DNA of 57,901 nucleotides from Gammaproteobacteria bacterium (GTDB lineage Bacteria; Pseudomonadota; Gammaproteobacteria; Ga0077554; Ga007554): NCBI GenBank assembly GCA_023266055.1, contig JAHFRW010000015.1, positions 1 to 57,901 of the forward strand, read 5' to 3'. Shown piece by piece: positions 10,464 to 18,379 of this stretch (position 1 is its first letter; each line of letters starts with the position of its first letter). The notes under the pieces were generated by a model. It saw only the letters and a program-made list of their open reading frames with translations, ran no database searches and was not told where the DNA came from. The position numbers and the translations under genes were made by a program.

Positions 10464-11038
10464 CCCAATCCTCGCCCTATATCAATCAAGGGAGCAACCA
10501 CCAGAATCTTGATCAAATGGAAAGCAAGCAGTAGTACAACCGGTGTCAGATCGAATCCCGAAATACTGGGAATCACACGGCGCAAAGGCGACAGTAAGGG
10601 TTCATTCAATGCATACAGCGGCCCATGAAGAGGATTGGCAGTGCCCGGCCCCACCCAGCTTAAAATCACCTGAAGTATGATGGTAATAGTATATATAGTG
10701 AGCACAAGCTCAACAAAATCCGCCAGTGACAACACCAGCAGCCCACCTATCGAATGAGTCTGAGATGCAATCAGATGAATTAACCAAACCTTCGTCACCT
10801 GTAACACCATCAGCACGATCACGGAGGCAACATCAATTCCACCCAAGCCGGGCACGATACGCCGTAAGGGAATAATCACCGGGTTGGTAACCTTAACCAG
10901 AAACTGGCTCGCCTGATTGCGGAAATCTGCACGAGCCCATTGTAATAAAAAACGCAATAACACCGCGCCAATAAACAGATCAAATACTGTCTTGATCAAA
11001 AAAACGCCGGACTCCGACAGGTAGGGATTATCAATCAT
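10460..11038 (-). CDS. yggT: YggT family integral membrane protein
   Basis: A 192-residue protein with two similar halves, each with a hydrophobic pair and the family motif: FLLQWARADFRNQASQFLVKVTNPVIIPLRRIVPGLGGIDVASVIVLMVLQ, then ILQVILSWVGPGTANPLHGPLYALNEPLLSPLRRVIPSISGFDLTPVVLLLAFHLIK. The P(L)LRR(I/V)(I/V)P duplicates are the YggT hallmark. YggT proteins sit in the inner membrane and have been linked to osmotic stress and membrane or division functions; the molecular role is unclear. The gene begins 3 bp after proC ends and overlaps the next ORF by 4 bases. Confidence 0.93.
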   Translation of the reverse strand: MIDNPYLSESGVFLIKTVFDLFIGAVLLRFLLQWARADFRNQASQFLVKVTNPVIIPLRRIVPGLGGIDVASVIVLMVLQVTKVWLIHLIASQTHSIGGLLVLSLADFVELVLTIYTITIILQVILSWVGPGTANPLHGPLYALNEPLLSPLRRVIPSISGFDLTPVVLLLAFHLIKILVVAPLIDIGRGLG

Positions 11039-11041
11039 TCT

Positions 11042-11872
11042 TCACTTTCCCAGTAACTCGGCCAGCTCGCCAGAACGATGATGTGCGGCAAATAACGCCG
11101 CCGAAAATAATGCCTGAACATCCCCTTCCTGCAATACCTTAATGGCTTGTTCTGTGGTGCCTCCAGGAGAAGTGACACGCGCACGAAGGACAGCCGTACT
11201 TTCACTGCTCTCCAGGGCAATTTTGGCGGCGCCATAGGCGGTTTGCAGCGTCAACAGGCGCGCTGTATCTGCGGGCAGACCCCGTTCACATGCCGCCTTT
11301 TCAAGGGCTTCCATCACCAGAAAAAAATAGGCGGGGCCGCTGCCTGAAAGTGCCGTCACAACATCCATATGTGCTTCATCATCCACCCATACTGCCAATC
11401 CTACAGCACGCATGATGGACTCTGCCAGATTATGCTGTTGTTTTGAAACATGGCGATTGGCATATAGCGCTGTGGCGCCACTCCCCACCATAGCAGGGGT
11501 ATTGGGCATGGCACGCACAATAGCGTGCCCTCCTCCCAGCCACTCGCTCAGGGTCGGCTCACGAATACCGGCGGCAATGGATATAATTAACGGCTTCTTC
11601 TTCTGCAGGGTTTGCGCAACACTCTCAGCGGCCATTTTGAGAACCTGGGGCTTCACTGCGAAAATCACTACGTCAGCATGGGCAATGGCGTCCTCATTAA
11701 CCGCCGTGGCCTGGATCAGAAAAGCCTGCTGCAAAGCATTACACTGGGCTACATTCGGATCAGATACCCAGATATTACGCGCCTGATAACCGTCTGCGAT
11801 TAAACCGCCCACCAGGCTGCGCGCCATGTTACCGCCGCCTATAAAAGCAATTTTATTGTTTTTCATAAACAC
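11042..11872 (-). CDS. proC: Pyrroline-5-carboxylate reductase
   Basis: A 276-residue full-length ProC, which reduces 1-pyrroline-5-carboxylate to L-proline with NAD(P)H, the last step of proline synthesis. The N-terminal Rossmann motif is KIAFIGGGNMARSLVGGLI (residues about 6-24). The substrate and dimer region holds VRAMPNTPAMVGSGATALY and the family signature ALSGSGPAYFFLVMEAL...G...ARLLTLQTAYGAAKIA, ending with TSPGGTTEQAIKVL. The place between yggS and yggT matches the Pseudomonas-type cluster. The start ATG is chosen at MKNNKIAF or two codons earlier (MFMKN). Confidence 0.96.
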   Translation of the reverse strand: MFMKNNKIAFIGGGNMARSLVGGLIADGYQARNIWVSDPNVAQCNALQQAFLIQATAVNEDAIAHADVVIFAVKPQVLKMAAESVAQTLQKKKPLIISIAAGIREPTLSEWLGGGHAIVRAMPNTPAMVGSGATALYANRHVSKQQHNLAESIMRAVGLAVWVDDEAHMDVVTALSGSGPAYFFLVMEALEKAACERGLPADTARLLTLQTAYGAAKIALESSESTAVLRARVTSPGGTTEQAIKVLQEGDVQALFSAALFAAHHRSGELAELLGK

Positions 11873-11969
11873 CCTTGTACATCAGGCATAATATAGTGGA
11901 AAAGGTGCCGTTACGCCAGCACGTTATATGAAAGCGCTGACACATCAGCGTTTCCATAACATATCCGGC

Positions 11970-12686
11970 TCACGGTGTTCTCTCACCAAAAATGGCACTG
12001 CCAATGCGTACCAATGTTGAGCCTTCAGCGATTGCCGCTTCCAAATCATTTGACATGCCCATGGATAGTGTATCAAGATCCAATCCATCTTCATTTAATC
12101 TTTCAAAGACTTCCCGCACCCTGCGAAAAGCGTGGCGCTGCGTGTCAAAATCCTGCAACGGCGCAGGAATAACCATTAAACCGCGCAGCTTCAAGTGGGG
12201 GAGCCTGGAGATCGCATGCGCCAATTTCCGCAAGGTGACCTGATCACTCACATCCACGCCCGCTTTTTGTGTTTCATCGCCCATCTTGACCTGCAGGCAG
12301 ATATTAAGGGGTGATACCCGCTGGCTTTGCGCACTTAAACGCTGCGCAATCTGTTCACGGTCAACACTATGCACCCAGGCGAAGTGCTGTGCGATAGTGC
12401 TGGTCTTGTTGGATTGTATCGGGCCAATAAAATGCCATTCCATGTCCCGTCCTTGTAACGCCTCAATCTTGGGCAGCGCCTCCTGCACATAACTTTCCCC
12501 AAAAATGCCCTGCCCTTCCTGATGCACCACTTGAATCGCCGAGGTTGGCCATGTTTTGCTCACCGCCAGTAATGCTACTGTACCAGGAGATCTACCATAG
12601 CACCGTTCAGCCTGTACAATGCGCTGCCGCACCGCCTGCAGCCGCATACGCACCGACTCCATATTCACACCGCCACTATCCATCAC
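11970..12686 (-). CDS. yggS: YggS-family pyridoxal-5'-phosphate homeostasis protein
   Basis: A 238-residue PLP-binding protein of the YggS/PLPBP family with a fold-type III alanine-racemase-like barrel. These proteins buffer PLP and influence amino and keto acid pools and have no proven catalysis. Seen here: the PLP lysine in LLAVSKTWP near residue 44, FGESYVQEALPKIEAL, WHFIGPIQSNKT, VKMGDETQKAGV, RGLMVIPAP and the phosphate-binding SMGMSNDLEAAIAEGSTLVRIGSAIFG. The first Met codons (12686 and 12683) precede an N-terminus slightly longer than usual; MESVRMRL is an alternative start. A 97-bp gap separates it from proC, and it diverges from pilT. Confidence 0.93.
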   Translation of the reverse strand: MMDSGGVNMESVRMRLQAVRQRIVQAERCYGRSPGTVALLAVSKTWPTSAIQVVHQEGQGIFGESYVQEALPKIEALQGRDMEWHFIGPIQSNKTSTIAQHFAWVHSVDREQIAQRLSAQSQRVSPLNICLQVKMGDETQKAGVDVSDQVTLRKLAHAISRLPHLKLRGLMVIPAPLQDFDTQRHAFRRVREVFERLNEDGLDLDTLSMGMSNDLEAAIAEGSTLVRIGSAIFGERTP

Positions 12687-12699
12687 TCAGGAACTCGTT

Positions 12700-12727
12700 T
12701 TGTACATATCATGTTTCGCAGTATAAC
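12700..12727 (+). promoter_or_regulatory. Candidate sigma-70 promoter for pilT
   Basis: TTGTAC at 12700-12705 and TATAAC at 12722-12727 with a 16-base spacer lie in the yggS-pilT divergent gap, pointing toward pilT and leaving a leader of roughly 145 bases. Support is by sequence match only. Confidence 0.3.
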
Positions 12728-12879
12728 CACTTATGTCCCCTGTATCATTAAACACCCCTCACGCTCAAGGCGATCATTTTAACTACAAAGCCCGCCACCA
12801 TTCAAAAAATCACCCTGCCTGCCGCTAACGCTTCAACGACAGTTTATATACCAAAAATCACTTTTCATGGAGATTGAGA

Positions 12880-13917
12880 ATGGACGTTACTGAACTACTT
12901 GCCTTTAGCGTCAAAAACAAGGCTTCTGACTTGCATTTGTCCGCCGATTTGCCGCCCATGATTCGTGTTGATGGCGATATCCGGCGTATTAACGTTCCGG
13001 CGCTTGACCATAAGGCGGTACAAGCCATGCTGTATGACATCATGAACGACCGGCAGCGCAAGGATTACGAAGAATTTCTCGAGACCGATTTTTCATTTGA
13101 AATCCCTGACCTGGCCCGATTTCGCGTTAACGTGTTCAATCATAATCGGGGGGCGGGCGGCGTCTTTCGTACCATTCCCTCCACTATCTTATCGCTGGAA
13201 GATCTAGGCTGCCCCGCTGTTTTCAGAGAAATCTCTGATGCCCCACGCGGCCTGGTACTGGTCACAGGCCCGACCGGCTCGGGAAAATCCACTACATTGG
13301 CTGCCATGATCGACTATAAAAATAACAATGAGTTTGGCCATATTCTGACAATTGAAGATCCGATCGAATTTGTGCATACCAGCAAAAAATGTCTGGTTAA
13401 TCAGCGCGAGGTACATCGTGACACTCTTGGCTTCAATGAATCACTGCGCTCAGCATTACGTGAAGACCCTGACATCATCCTGGTGGGTGAAATGCGTGAT
13501 CCTGAAACCATTCGTCTGGCGCTTACAGCCGCCGAAACCGGTCACGTGGTTTTTGGCACTCTGCATACCAGTTCGGCAGCAAAAACCATAGACCGTATTA
13601 TTGACGTATTCCCTGCCGCAGAAAAAGACATGGTGCGCTCCATGCTATCAGAATCACTGCGTGCGGTAATTTCACAGGCATTAATTAAACGTGTCGGCGG
13701 TGGTCGTGTTGCTGCTCACGAAATCATGATTGGCACACCTGCCATACGCAACCTGATCCGCGAAAACAAGGTGCCACAGATGTACTCCGCCATTCAAACC
13801 GGTCAGGCCATCGGCATGCAAACCCTTGATCAATGCCTGCTGGAGCTATTAAAGAAAGGCACTATCAGCCGTCCTGACGCACGGGCACGTGCCGCCAACA
13901 AAGACGGGTTCAAATAA
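12880..13917 (+). CDS. pilT: Type IV pilus retraction ATPase PilT
   Basis: A 345-residue hexameric ATPase that depolymerises type IV pili to power twitching and DNA uptake. The chosen start is ATG 12880 (MDVTELLAFSVKNKASDLHLSA), which fits the family N-terminus and follows GGAGATTGAGA; an upstream TTG is not needed. Visible motifs are Walker A GPTGSGKSTTL near residue 130, the Asp box TIEDPIEFVH, Walker B DPDIILVGEMRD, the His box TGHVVFGTLHTSSAAKTIDRIIDVFP, and the PilT-specific C-terminal helix AIRNLIRENKVPQMYSAIQTGQAIGMQTLDQ. The usual pilU partner does not follow, because the next gene is on the other strand. Confidence 0.95.
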   Translation: MDVTELLAFSVKNKASDLHLSADLPPMIRVDGDIRRINVPALDHKAVQAMLYDIMNDRQRKDYEEFLETDFSFEIPDLARFRVNVFNHNRGAGGVFRTIPSTILSLEDLGCPAVFREISDAPRGLVLVTGPTGSGKSTTLAAMIDYKNNNEFGHILTIEDPIEFVHTSKKCLVNQREVHRDTLGFNESLRSALREDPDIILVGEMRDPETIRLALTAAETGHVVFGTLHTSSAAKTIDRIIDVFPAAEKDMVRSMLSESLRAVISQALIKRVGGGRVAAHEIMIGTPAIRNLIRENKVPQMYSAIQTGQAIGMQTLDQCLLELLKKGTISRPDARARAANKDGFK

Positions 13918-13939
13918 GGAGATCTCACACACAAAATAT

Positions 13940-14734
13940 TTATTCCGCAATAAAAATGCGTCGGCCGTCCACTTCAATACAATGTATTGGGTGCCGGTAT
14001 AGCTTCTCAAGATTCTCCCGTGTCAAAATCGCACGGGTTTCTCCAGATAAAATCTGGCCATTGTCCAGCAACATTAAAAGCTGATCACAATAACGCATGG
14101 CCATATTGACATCATGCAAAACCATCACAATCCCCTTGCGATCCTGTCGAACTTTTTGCATGAGCAGATTCATCACCATAATCTGATGATGTAAATCCAG
14201 GTGATTGGCAGGCTCATCCAGCAAAAACAGACATGGATCCTGCGTCAACAATGTCGCAATCGCGAGCCGCTGCCGTTCACCCCCCGAGAGAGTGTTCACC
14301 TGGCGTGAAGCCAGATCAGATAAATCCATCCAGGCAAGCGCCTGACGCACATACCGGTGATCTTCCTCACTCTCCCAATGCCAGGCCGTTAAATAAGGGT
14401 GGCGTCCAATGAGTGCCGTTTCCTGAACGGTACCAGGAAAGGGATCTTCAGTATGCTGAAAAAGCACGCCGACAAATTGAGCGATCTGACGGCGCGGCAT
14501 GGCGCTGATCAATTGATCCTGCAATTTTACTGCGCCCATCTGGGGTGCACGCAATCCGGCCAGCGTATGTAATAATGTTGTTTTTCCAGCACCATTACGG
14601 CCCAGCAGACCCCAGCACTCACCGCGCTTGATGGTTAAATTCAAGTGGCCGCAAACGCTCTTTTCCGCAACAGTAACACTCAAATTTTGGGTTTCAAGCA
14701 GAATATCGCCCATGCTACAGTCGATGGCCGTCAT
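13940..14734 (-). CDS. FecE/BtuD-type ABC transporter ATP-binding protein
   Basis: A 264-residue ATPase subunit of an importer for an iron chelate, haem or cobalamin. Motifs: Walker A GRNGAGKTTLL near residue 45, Q-loop VLFQHTEDPF, signature LSGGERQRLAIATLL, Walker B PCLFLLDEPANHLD, and switch His in VLHDVNMAMRYCDQ. The start ATG overlaps the stop of the permease gene (TAATG at 14734), indicating coupled translation. The substrate cannot be read from the ATPase alone. BtuD, FhuC, HmuV and FecE types share these motifs, and no solute-binding protein or TonB receptor gene lies next to it. Confidence 0.88.
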   Translation of the reverse strand: MTAIDCSMGDILLETQNLSVTVAEKSVCGHLNLTIKRGECWGLLGRNGAGKTTLLHTLAGLRAPQMGAVKLQDQLISAMPRRQIAQFVGVLFQHTEDPFPGTVQETALIGRHPYLTAWHWESEEDHRYVRQALAWMDLSDLASRQVNTLSGGERQRLAIATLLTQDPCLFLLDEPANHLDLHHQIMVMNLLMQKVRQDRKGIVMVLHDVNMAMRYCDQLLMLLDNGQILSGETRAILTRENLEKLYRHPIHCIEVDGRRIFIAE

Positions 14735-15699
14735 TAACGCTGTCCACGCTGTAACAAATAAAGAAACACGGGCACACCCAATAATGCCGTGAGAACACCT
14801 ACCGGTAATTGCTGCGGCGCCACCACGGTACGCGCCAAAGTATCTGCCACCGTCAGTAGACTGCCCCCCAACAACACTGCCGCTGGCAATAATAATCGCT
14901 GATCATTGCCCATGATTAGACGCAGCAGATGTGGCACTATCAACCCAACAAAACCAATACTCCCGGCCAATGTCACGGCAACCGCCGTGAGCAGTGAAGC
15001 AAGGATGTATATTTTCAGACGCAATGGCCTTACATCAACACCCAATGCGCCTGCCTGCAATTCGCCGCGTGACAGTGCGTTAAGCTGATGCGCCAGGGGC
15101 AAACACAAGACCATGCCCAGCAACAGCACCACCCATCCTGCGCCGGGATCCTGGACATGGCTCAAATCACCCATCAGCCAGAACAACATACCACGCAGGT
15201 GTGTATCCGGACTGATGGCAAGAATAAAACTGATAACAGCACCCCAGCCCGCCGCTATCACGACACCTGTCAGTAATAAGCGCGTTGATGTCCAGCTGCC
15301 TCGCCCACGTGCCAGTGTGAACACCAGCATCATGGATAACAGCGCACCACCAAATGCACTGCCAGTGAACCATACACCACTCACACCCATCAACATGGCC
15401 GTCAAGGCACCGACGGCCGCTCCACCAGAGATGCCCAGAATATACGGATCTGCCAAGGGATTACGCAGCAATACCTGCATCAGCGCGCCTGCCAGCGCCA
15501 ACATGCCTCCGGTAGCAAACGCCGCCATTGCGCGCGGCAAACGTAAATCCACAACCAGATTACGGTATAAACCCTGCTCTCCCTGCATGATCGCCCACAA
15601 GCTCTGCCAATGCACGGTGATGCTGCCCAGCATTAATGCAAACAGCAGGCTCATGCCTGACAACAGCAACAAACCAACCACTATCCACCGCGCAGACAT
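14734..15699 (-). CDS. FecCD/BtuC-type ABC transporter permease
   Basis: A 321-residue inner-membrane permease with about ten hydrophobic segments. The family signature is ALAGALMQVLLRNPLADPYILGISGGAAVGAL (residues about 50-82), and the cytoplasmic coupling region is near GFVGLIVPHLLRLIMGNDQRLLLPAAVLLGGSLLTVADTLAR. I chose ATG 15699 (MSARWIVVGLLLL) because it overlaps the stop of the HAD gene as TAATG, whereas the ATG at 15723 lies inside that gene. It forms a two-gene importer with the ATPase downstream. The periplasmic binding protein must be encoded elsewhere. Confidence 0.9.
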   Translation of the reverse strand: MSARWIVVGLLLLSGMSLLFALMLGSITVHWQSLWAIMQGEQGLYRNLVVDLRLPRAMAAFATGGMLALAGALMQVLLRNPLADPYILGISGGAAVGALTAMLMGVSGVWFTGSAFGGALLSMMLVFTLARGRGSWTSTRLLLTGVVIAAGWGAVISFILAISPDTHLRGMLFWLMGDLSHVQDPGAGWVVLLLGMVLCLPLAHQLNALSRGELQAGALGVDVRPLRLKIYILASLLTAVAVTLAGSIGFVGLIVPHLLRLIMGNDQRLLLPAAVLLGGSLLTVADTLARTVVAPQQLPVGVLTALLGVPVFLYLLQRGQR

Positions 15700-16352
15700 T
15701 ACCGCAGAGTGATAACCGGCCATCCCCGCAACCGGGCATGTTCGGCCAGCGTATCATCAGGATCAACCGCAACAGGGTGTGTGACCATTTCCAGCAGCGG
15801 TAGATCATTGAGTGAGTCACTGTAAAACCAGCTGGATGCCAGATTCATGCCTGTGGCTTTTAACCATATTTTCAGATTTTCCACTTTTCCTTCACGGAAG
15901 CATGGCATACCACTGACACCACCACTGTAACGTCCATCGTGTATTTCCGGCTCTGTAGCCAATAAATGCTCCACCCCAAGCATGTTCGCAATCGGCTCTG
16001 TAACAAAACGATTTGTGGCCGTGATAATCAGCAAGGTGTGACCTTGAGCGCGATGTTGCTGCAACAAGCTGCGTGCAGCAGGTAACATGATCGGCTCTAT
16101 TTTTTCGCGGATAAACGCTGCGCGCCAATCATGGAGAGTAGCCATATCATGCTCCGATAGTGGCTGCAGCGAGAATCTCAAAAATTCATGAATATCGAGC
16201 GTACCTATTTTGTATTCTTCGTAGAAACGGCGATTTTCATGCTCATAATACTCTCCATCGACCAATCCTCTTTCAATTAAAAAACGCCCCCATAGATAAT
16301 CACTGTCACCTCCCAGAAGGGTATTATCCAGATCAAAAATTGCAAGATTCAA
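15699..16352 (-). CDS. HAD-superfamily phosphatase (subfamily IB, SerB-like)
   Basis: A 217-residue HAD hydrolase. I chose the TTG at 16352 (giving MNLAIFDLDNTLLGGDSDYLW) because AAGGTGG lies just upstream and family members start this way; a GTG at 16403 adds an unsupported extension. Motif I is FDLDNTLL with the nucleophile and general-acid aspartates, motif II is IITATNRFVTEPIA, Lys sits in REGKVENLKIWL, and motif III is YSDSLNDLPLLEMV. The helical cap between motifs I and II matches the C1 cap of phosphoserine-phosphatase-like enzymes. The stop codon overlaps the permease start. In cobalamin-related operons such HADs occur beside BtuCD, but the substrate here is unknown. Confidence 0.88.
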   Translation of the reverse strand: MNLAIFDLDNTLLGGDSDYLWGRFLIERGLVDGEYYEHENRRFYEEYKIGTLDIHEFLRFSLQPLSEHDMATLHDWRAAFIREKIEPIMLPAARSLLQQHRAQGHTLLIITATNRFVTEPIANMLGVEHLLATEPEIHDGRYSGGVSGMPCFREGKVENLKIWLKATGMNLASSWFYSDSLNDLPLLEMVTHPVAVDPDDTLAEHARLRGWPVITLR

Positions 16353-16476
16353 ATCAACCACCTTAAAAGTAAAAAATTCTTCACCATTTATAGGACTGTT
16401 CACGTCACCGAAATTCTAGTACAGTATTCTGCCAAAGCACTAACACTTGCCCTGTTCATCAAGAGAATTGACTGCT

Positions 16477-17017
16477 ATGTATCCGATCATTTCACGTATT
16501 TTGCTCGGTTTTGCGTTATTAACGCCCGCTGTCAGCTTCGCACAGCCCTACAGTACATTATATATCTTTGGTGACAGCCTGTCTGACTCCGGTAATGTGG
16601 CGGCCTTAACGGGTGGCGCTCAACCCAGCCCTGTCCCGTTTCGCAACCTCCATGTCATCATTGTTCAATACGACATCCAGCAATAACCTGGATAACCTGA
16701 TCATTGCTGATCTCGGTATTGACATCCGCCGCCTCGACATCTTCGCAATGCTTGAAGATGTTATATCCAATAGCACCGCCCATGGATTCACCAACGCCAC
16801 CGGCCAATACCACACTGGAGATGATCAAAATTACAGCATTCCCGCCAGTACTGCCACAGGCCTGACATGTGACGACCCTAACCGTTATGTATTCTGGGAT
16901 TACATTCACCCCACTTCTGCCACCCACGCACTGGCAGCAGTTCCCGAACCCGCCATACTGGCTTTGTTACTGGTAAGATGTATCGCTTTACTCACACGCA
17001 AAAAAGTTATTTCCTGA
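16477..17017 (+). pseudogene. GDSL/SGNH esterase with PEP-CTERM tail, internally deleted
   Basis: The start at ATG 16477 gives a signal peptide (MYPIISRILLGFALLTPAVSFAQ) followed by SGNH block I, LYIFGDSLSDSGNVAALTGG, with the catalytic Ser. Near 16615-16630 the sequence jumps and the frame changes. A second frame reads SSNNLDNLIIADLGIDIRRLDIFAMLEDVI and then block V, CDDPNRYVFWDYIHPTSATHALAA, with the Asp-x-x-His pair. The end, VPEPAILALLLVRCIALLTRKK, is a PEP-CTERM exosortase sorting signal (VPEP, hydrophobic stretch, basic end). SGNH esterases of this type have about 300-350 residues, so roughly 150 codons between blocks I and V are missing. The remains encode both active-site ends but no intact enzyme. 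Confidence 0.82.
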
Positions 17018-17045
17018 TTTCAAACCAGCCCGAGAAGTTACTCTC

Positions 17046-18143
17046 ATGTCGAACACATCTCAAAATACAATGAAAACCTATATCGGGCGCATTGCCACTG
17101 GCCCGGAACTGAGTAAAGACCTGAGCCTGGAAGAAGCGCGGGACGGCATGCGACTGATTCTGGAAAACCAGGTTGATCCGGTACAGGCAGCCATATTTCT
17201 GATTGCCCTGCGCATGAAGCGTGAAACCGAGGATGAAAATCGTGGCGTACTGGACGCCCTGCGCGACGCCACCCACACGGCCATAGCAGATGTGGACGAG
17301 CTGGTAGACATCGCGGATCCTTATAACGGGTTTGAGCGACACTTGCCACCCTCACCTTTCCTGCCGGCACTTCTGGCGGCCTGTGGCCTGCCAGCAGTAT
17401 CACACGGGCTGGCCGCCGTAGGTCCAAAATACGGCGTGACTCACCGACAAATACTCATTGCGGCCGGTGTAGAAGTAAACTTAACGCCTGCTCAAGCCGC
17501 CACACGTATCGCAGACCCGGCAATTGGCTGGGCATACGTAGATCAAAGCGTCTCCTGTCCCACCCTGCATCGCCTGGTGCCATTGCGCGAACTGATAGTA
17601 AAACGCCCATGCCTCTCCACCCTGGAAAAAATGACCGGGCCCGTGCGTGCGCGTGGCCATACCCGCCTTGTTATTGGTTACGTACACAAAGCCTACCAAC
17701 CTCTGCTTGCCACGTTAGCACACCACGCCAGCTATGCCTCCGCGATGGTCGTACGCGGTATAGAAGGTGGCACCACCCTGGCGTTGCGCAATACCACATT
17801 ATGCTCGGGGTATCATGTTGATGGGACGGCGTTCTCGATAACACTGGAACCAGGCATTGCAGGCGTCGCCTCAGATCAACGCACAGTACCCTTGCCAGCT
17901 GAGCTTGTGGAAAAGATAAAAAACTCAGCAACCACGACTGCCTTGAGCACGCTGGCCAAGGTGGCTGCCAGTGCCGGGATAGAGGCGTTACGCGGCACAC
18001 CAGGATTGAGCTATGATAGCCTGATGTATACCGCCGCCGTCATCTTATGGAATCATGACAGATTTAATACATTACCAGATGCGGTCACTCATGTCCGAAA
18101 AATACTCGACTCCGGTCTGGCTCTGACCCATTTTCATAGCTGA
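17046..18143 (+). CDS. TrpD2-like (YbiB) glycosyltransferase-fold protein
   Basis: A 365-residue protein of the anthranilate-phosphoribosyltransferase-like family. The N-terminal helical part (KTYIGRIATGPELSKDLSLEEARDGMRLILENQVDPVQAAIFLIALRMKRET) corresponds to the Glycos_trans_3N domain, and the rest to Glycos_trans_3. The PRPP-binding GTGGD motif of true TrpD is not present; instead AACGLPAVSHGLAAVGPKYGVTHRQILIAAGV is seen, as in TrpD2/YbiB proteins, which bind nucleic acid and lack the tryptophan-pathway activity. No trp genes are nearby. It begins 28 bp after the GDSL remnant ends. The function is inferred from family resemblance only. Confidence 0.8.
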   Translation: MSNTSQNTMKTYIGRIATGPELSKDLSLEEARDGMRLILENQVDPVQAAIFLIALRMKRETEDENRGVLDALRDATHTAIADVDELVDIADPYNGFERHLPPSPFLPALLAACGLPAVSHGLAAVGPKYGVTHRQILIAAGVEVNLTPAQAATRIADPAIGWAYVDQSVSCPTLHRLVPLRELIVKRPCLSTLEKMTGPVRARGHTRLVIGYVHKAYQPLLATLAHHASYASAMVVRGIEGGTTLALRNTTLCSGYHVDGTAFSITLEPGIAGVASDQRTVPLPAELVEKIKNSATTTALSTLAKVAASAGIEALRGTPGLSYDSLMYTAAVILWNHDRFNTLPDAVTHVRKILDSGLALTHFHS

Positions 18144-18219
18144 AATCAAGAACATCCTTTACCGTAGCCCGACTCAATAACAACTTTTACATTCTCGTAA
18201 CACCCGTATGACACAAACA

Positions 18220-18244
18220 TGTATCAGACTCAGCCATTGATACA
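18220..18244. promoter_or_regulatory. Inverted repeat TGTATCA...TGATACA
   Basis: A perfect 7-base inverted repeat with an 11-base centre lies between the TrpD2-like gene and the large GGDEF/EAL gene. It has operator-like geometry, and the lack of a T run makes a terminator less likely. A TTGACT follows at about 18251. No regulator can be named. Confidence 0.25.
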
Positions 18245-18379
18245 AATGTCTTGACTTCACTCAAAAAAACCAAGCAGGCATCTGACATCTCGCCACAAAA
18301 ACCATTGCTGCAATACCTCCTTCCAAGCCACCTCAACGGTCGTCACAACACCAACAGCACCTAAAGTATTTGTGAAGAA

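Noticed and set aside
14734-15723. Permease start at 15723 adding MAGYHSAV
   Set aside because: That start is inside the HAD gene; the TAATG overlap at 15699 gives a better coupled start and a normal family N-terminus.
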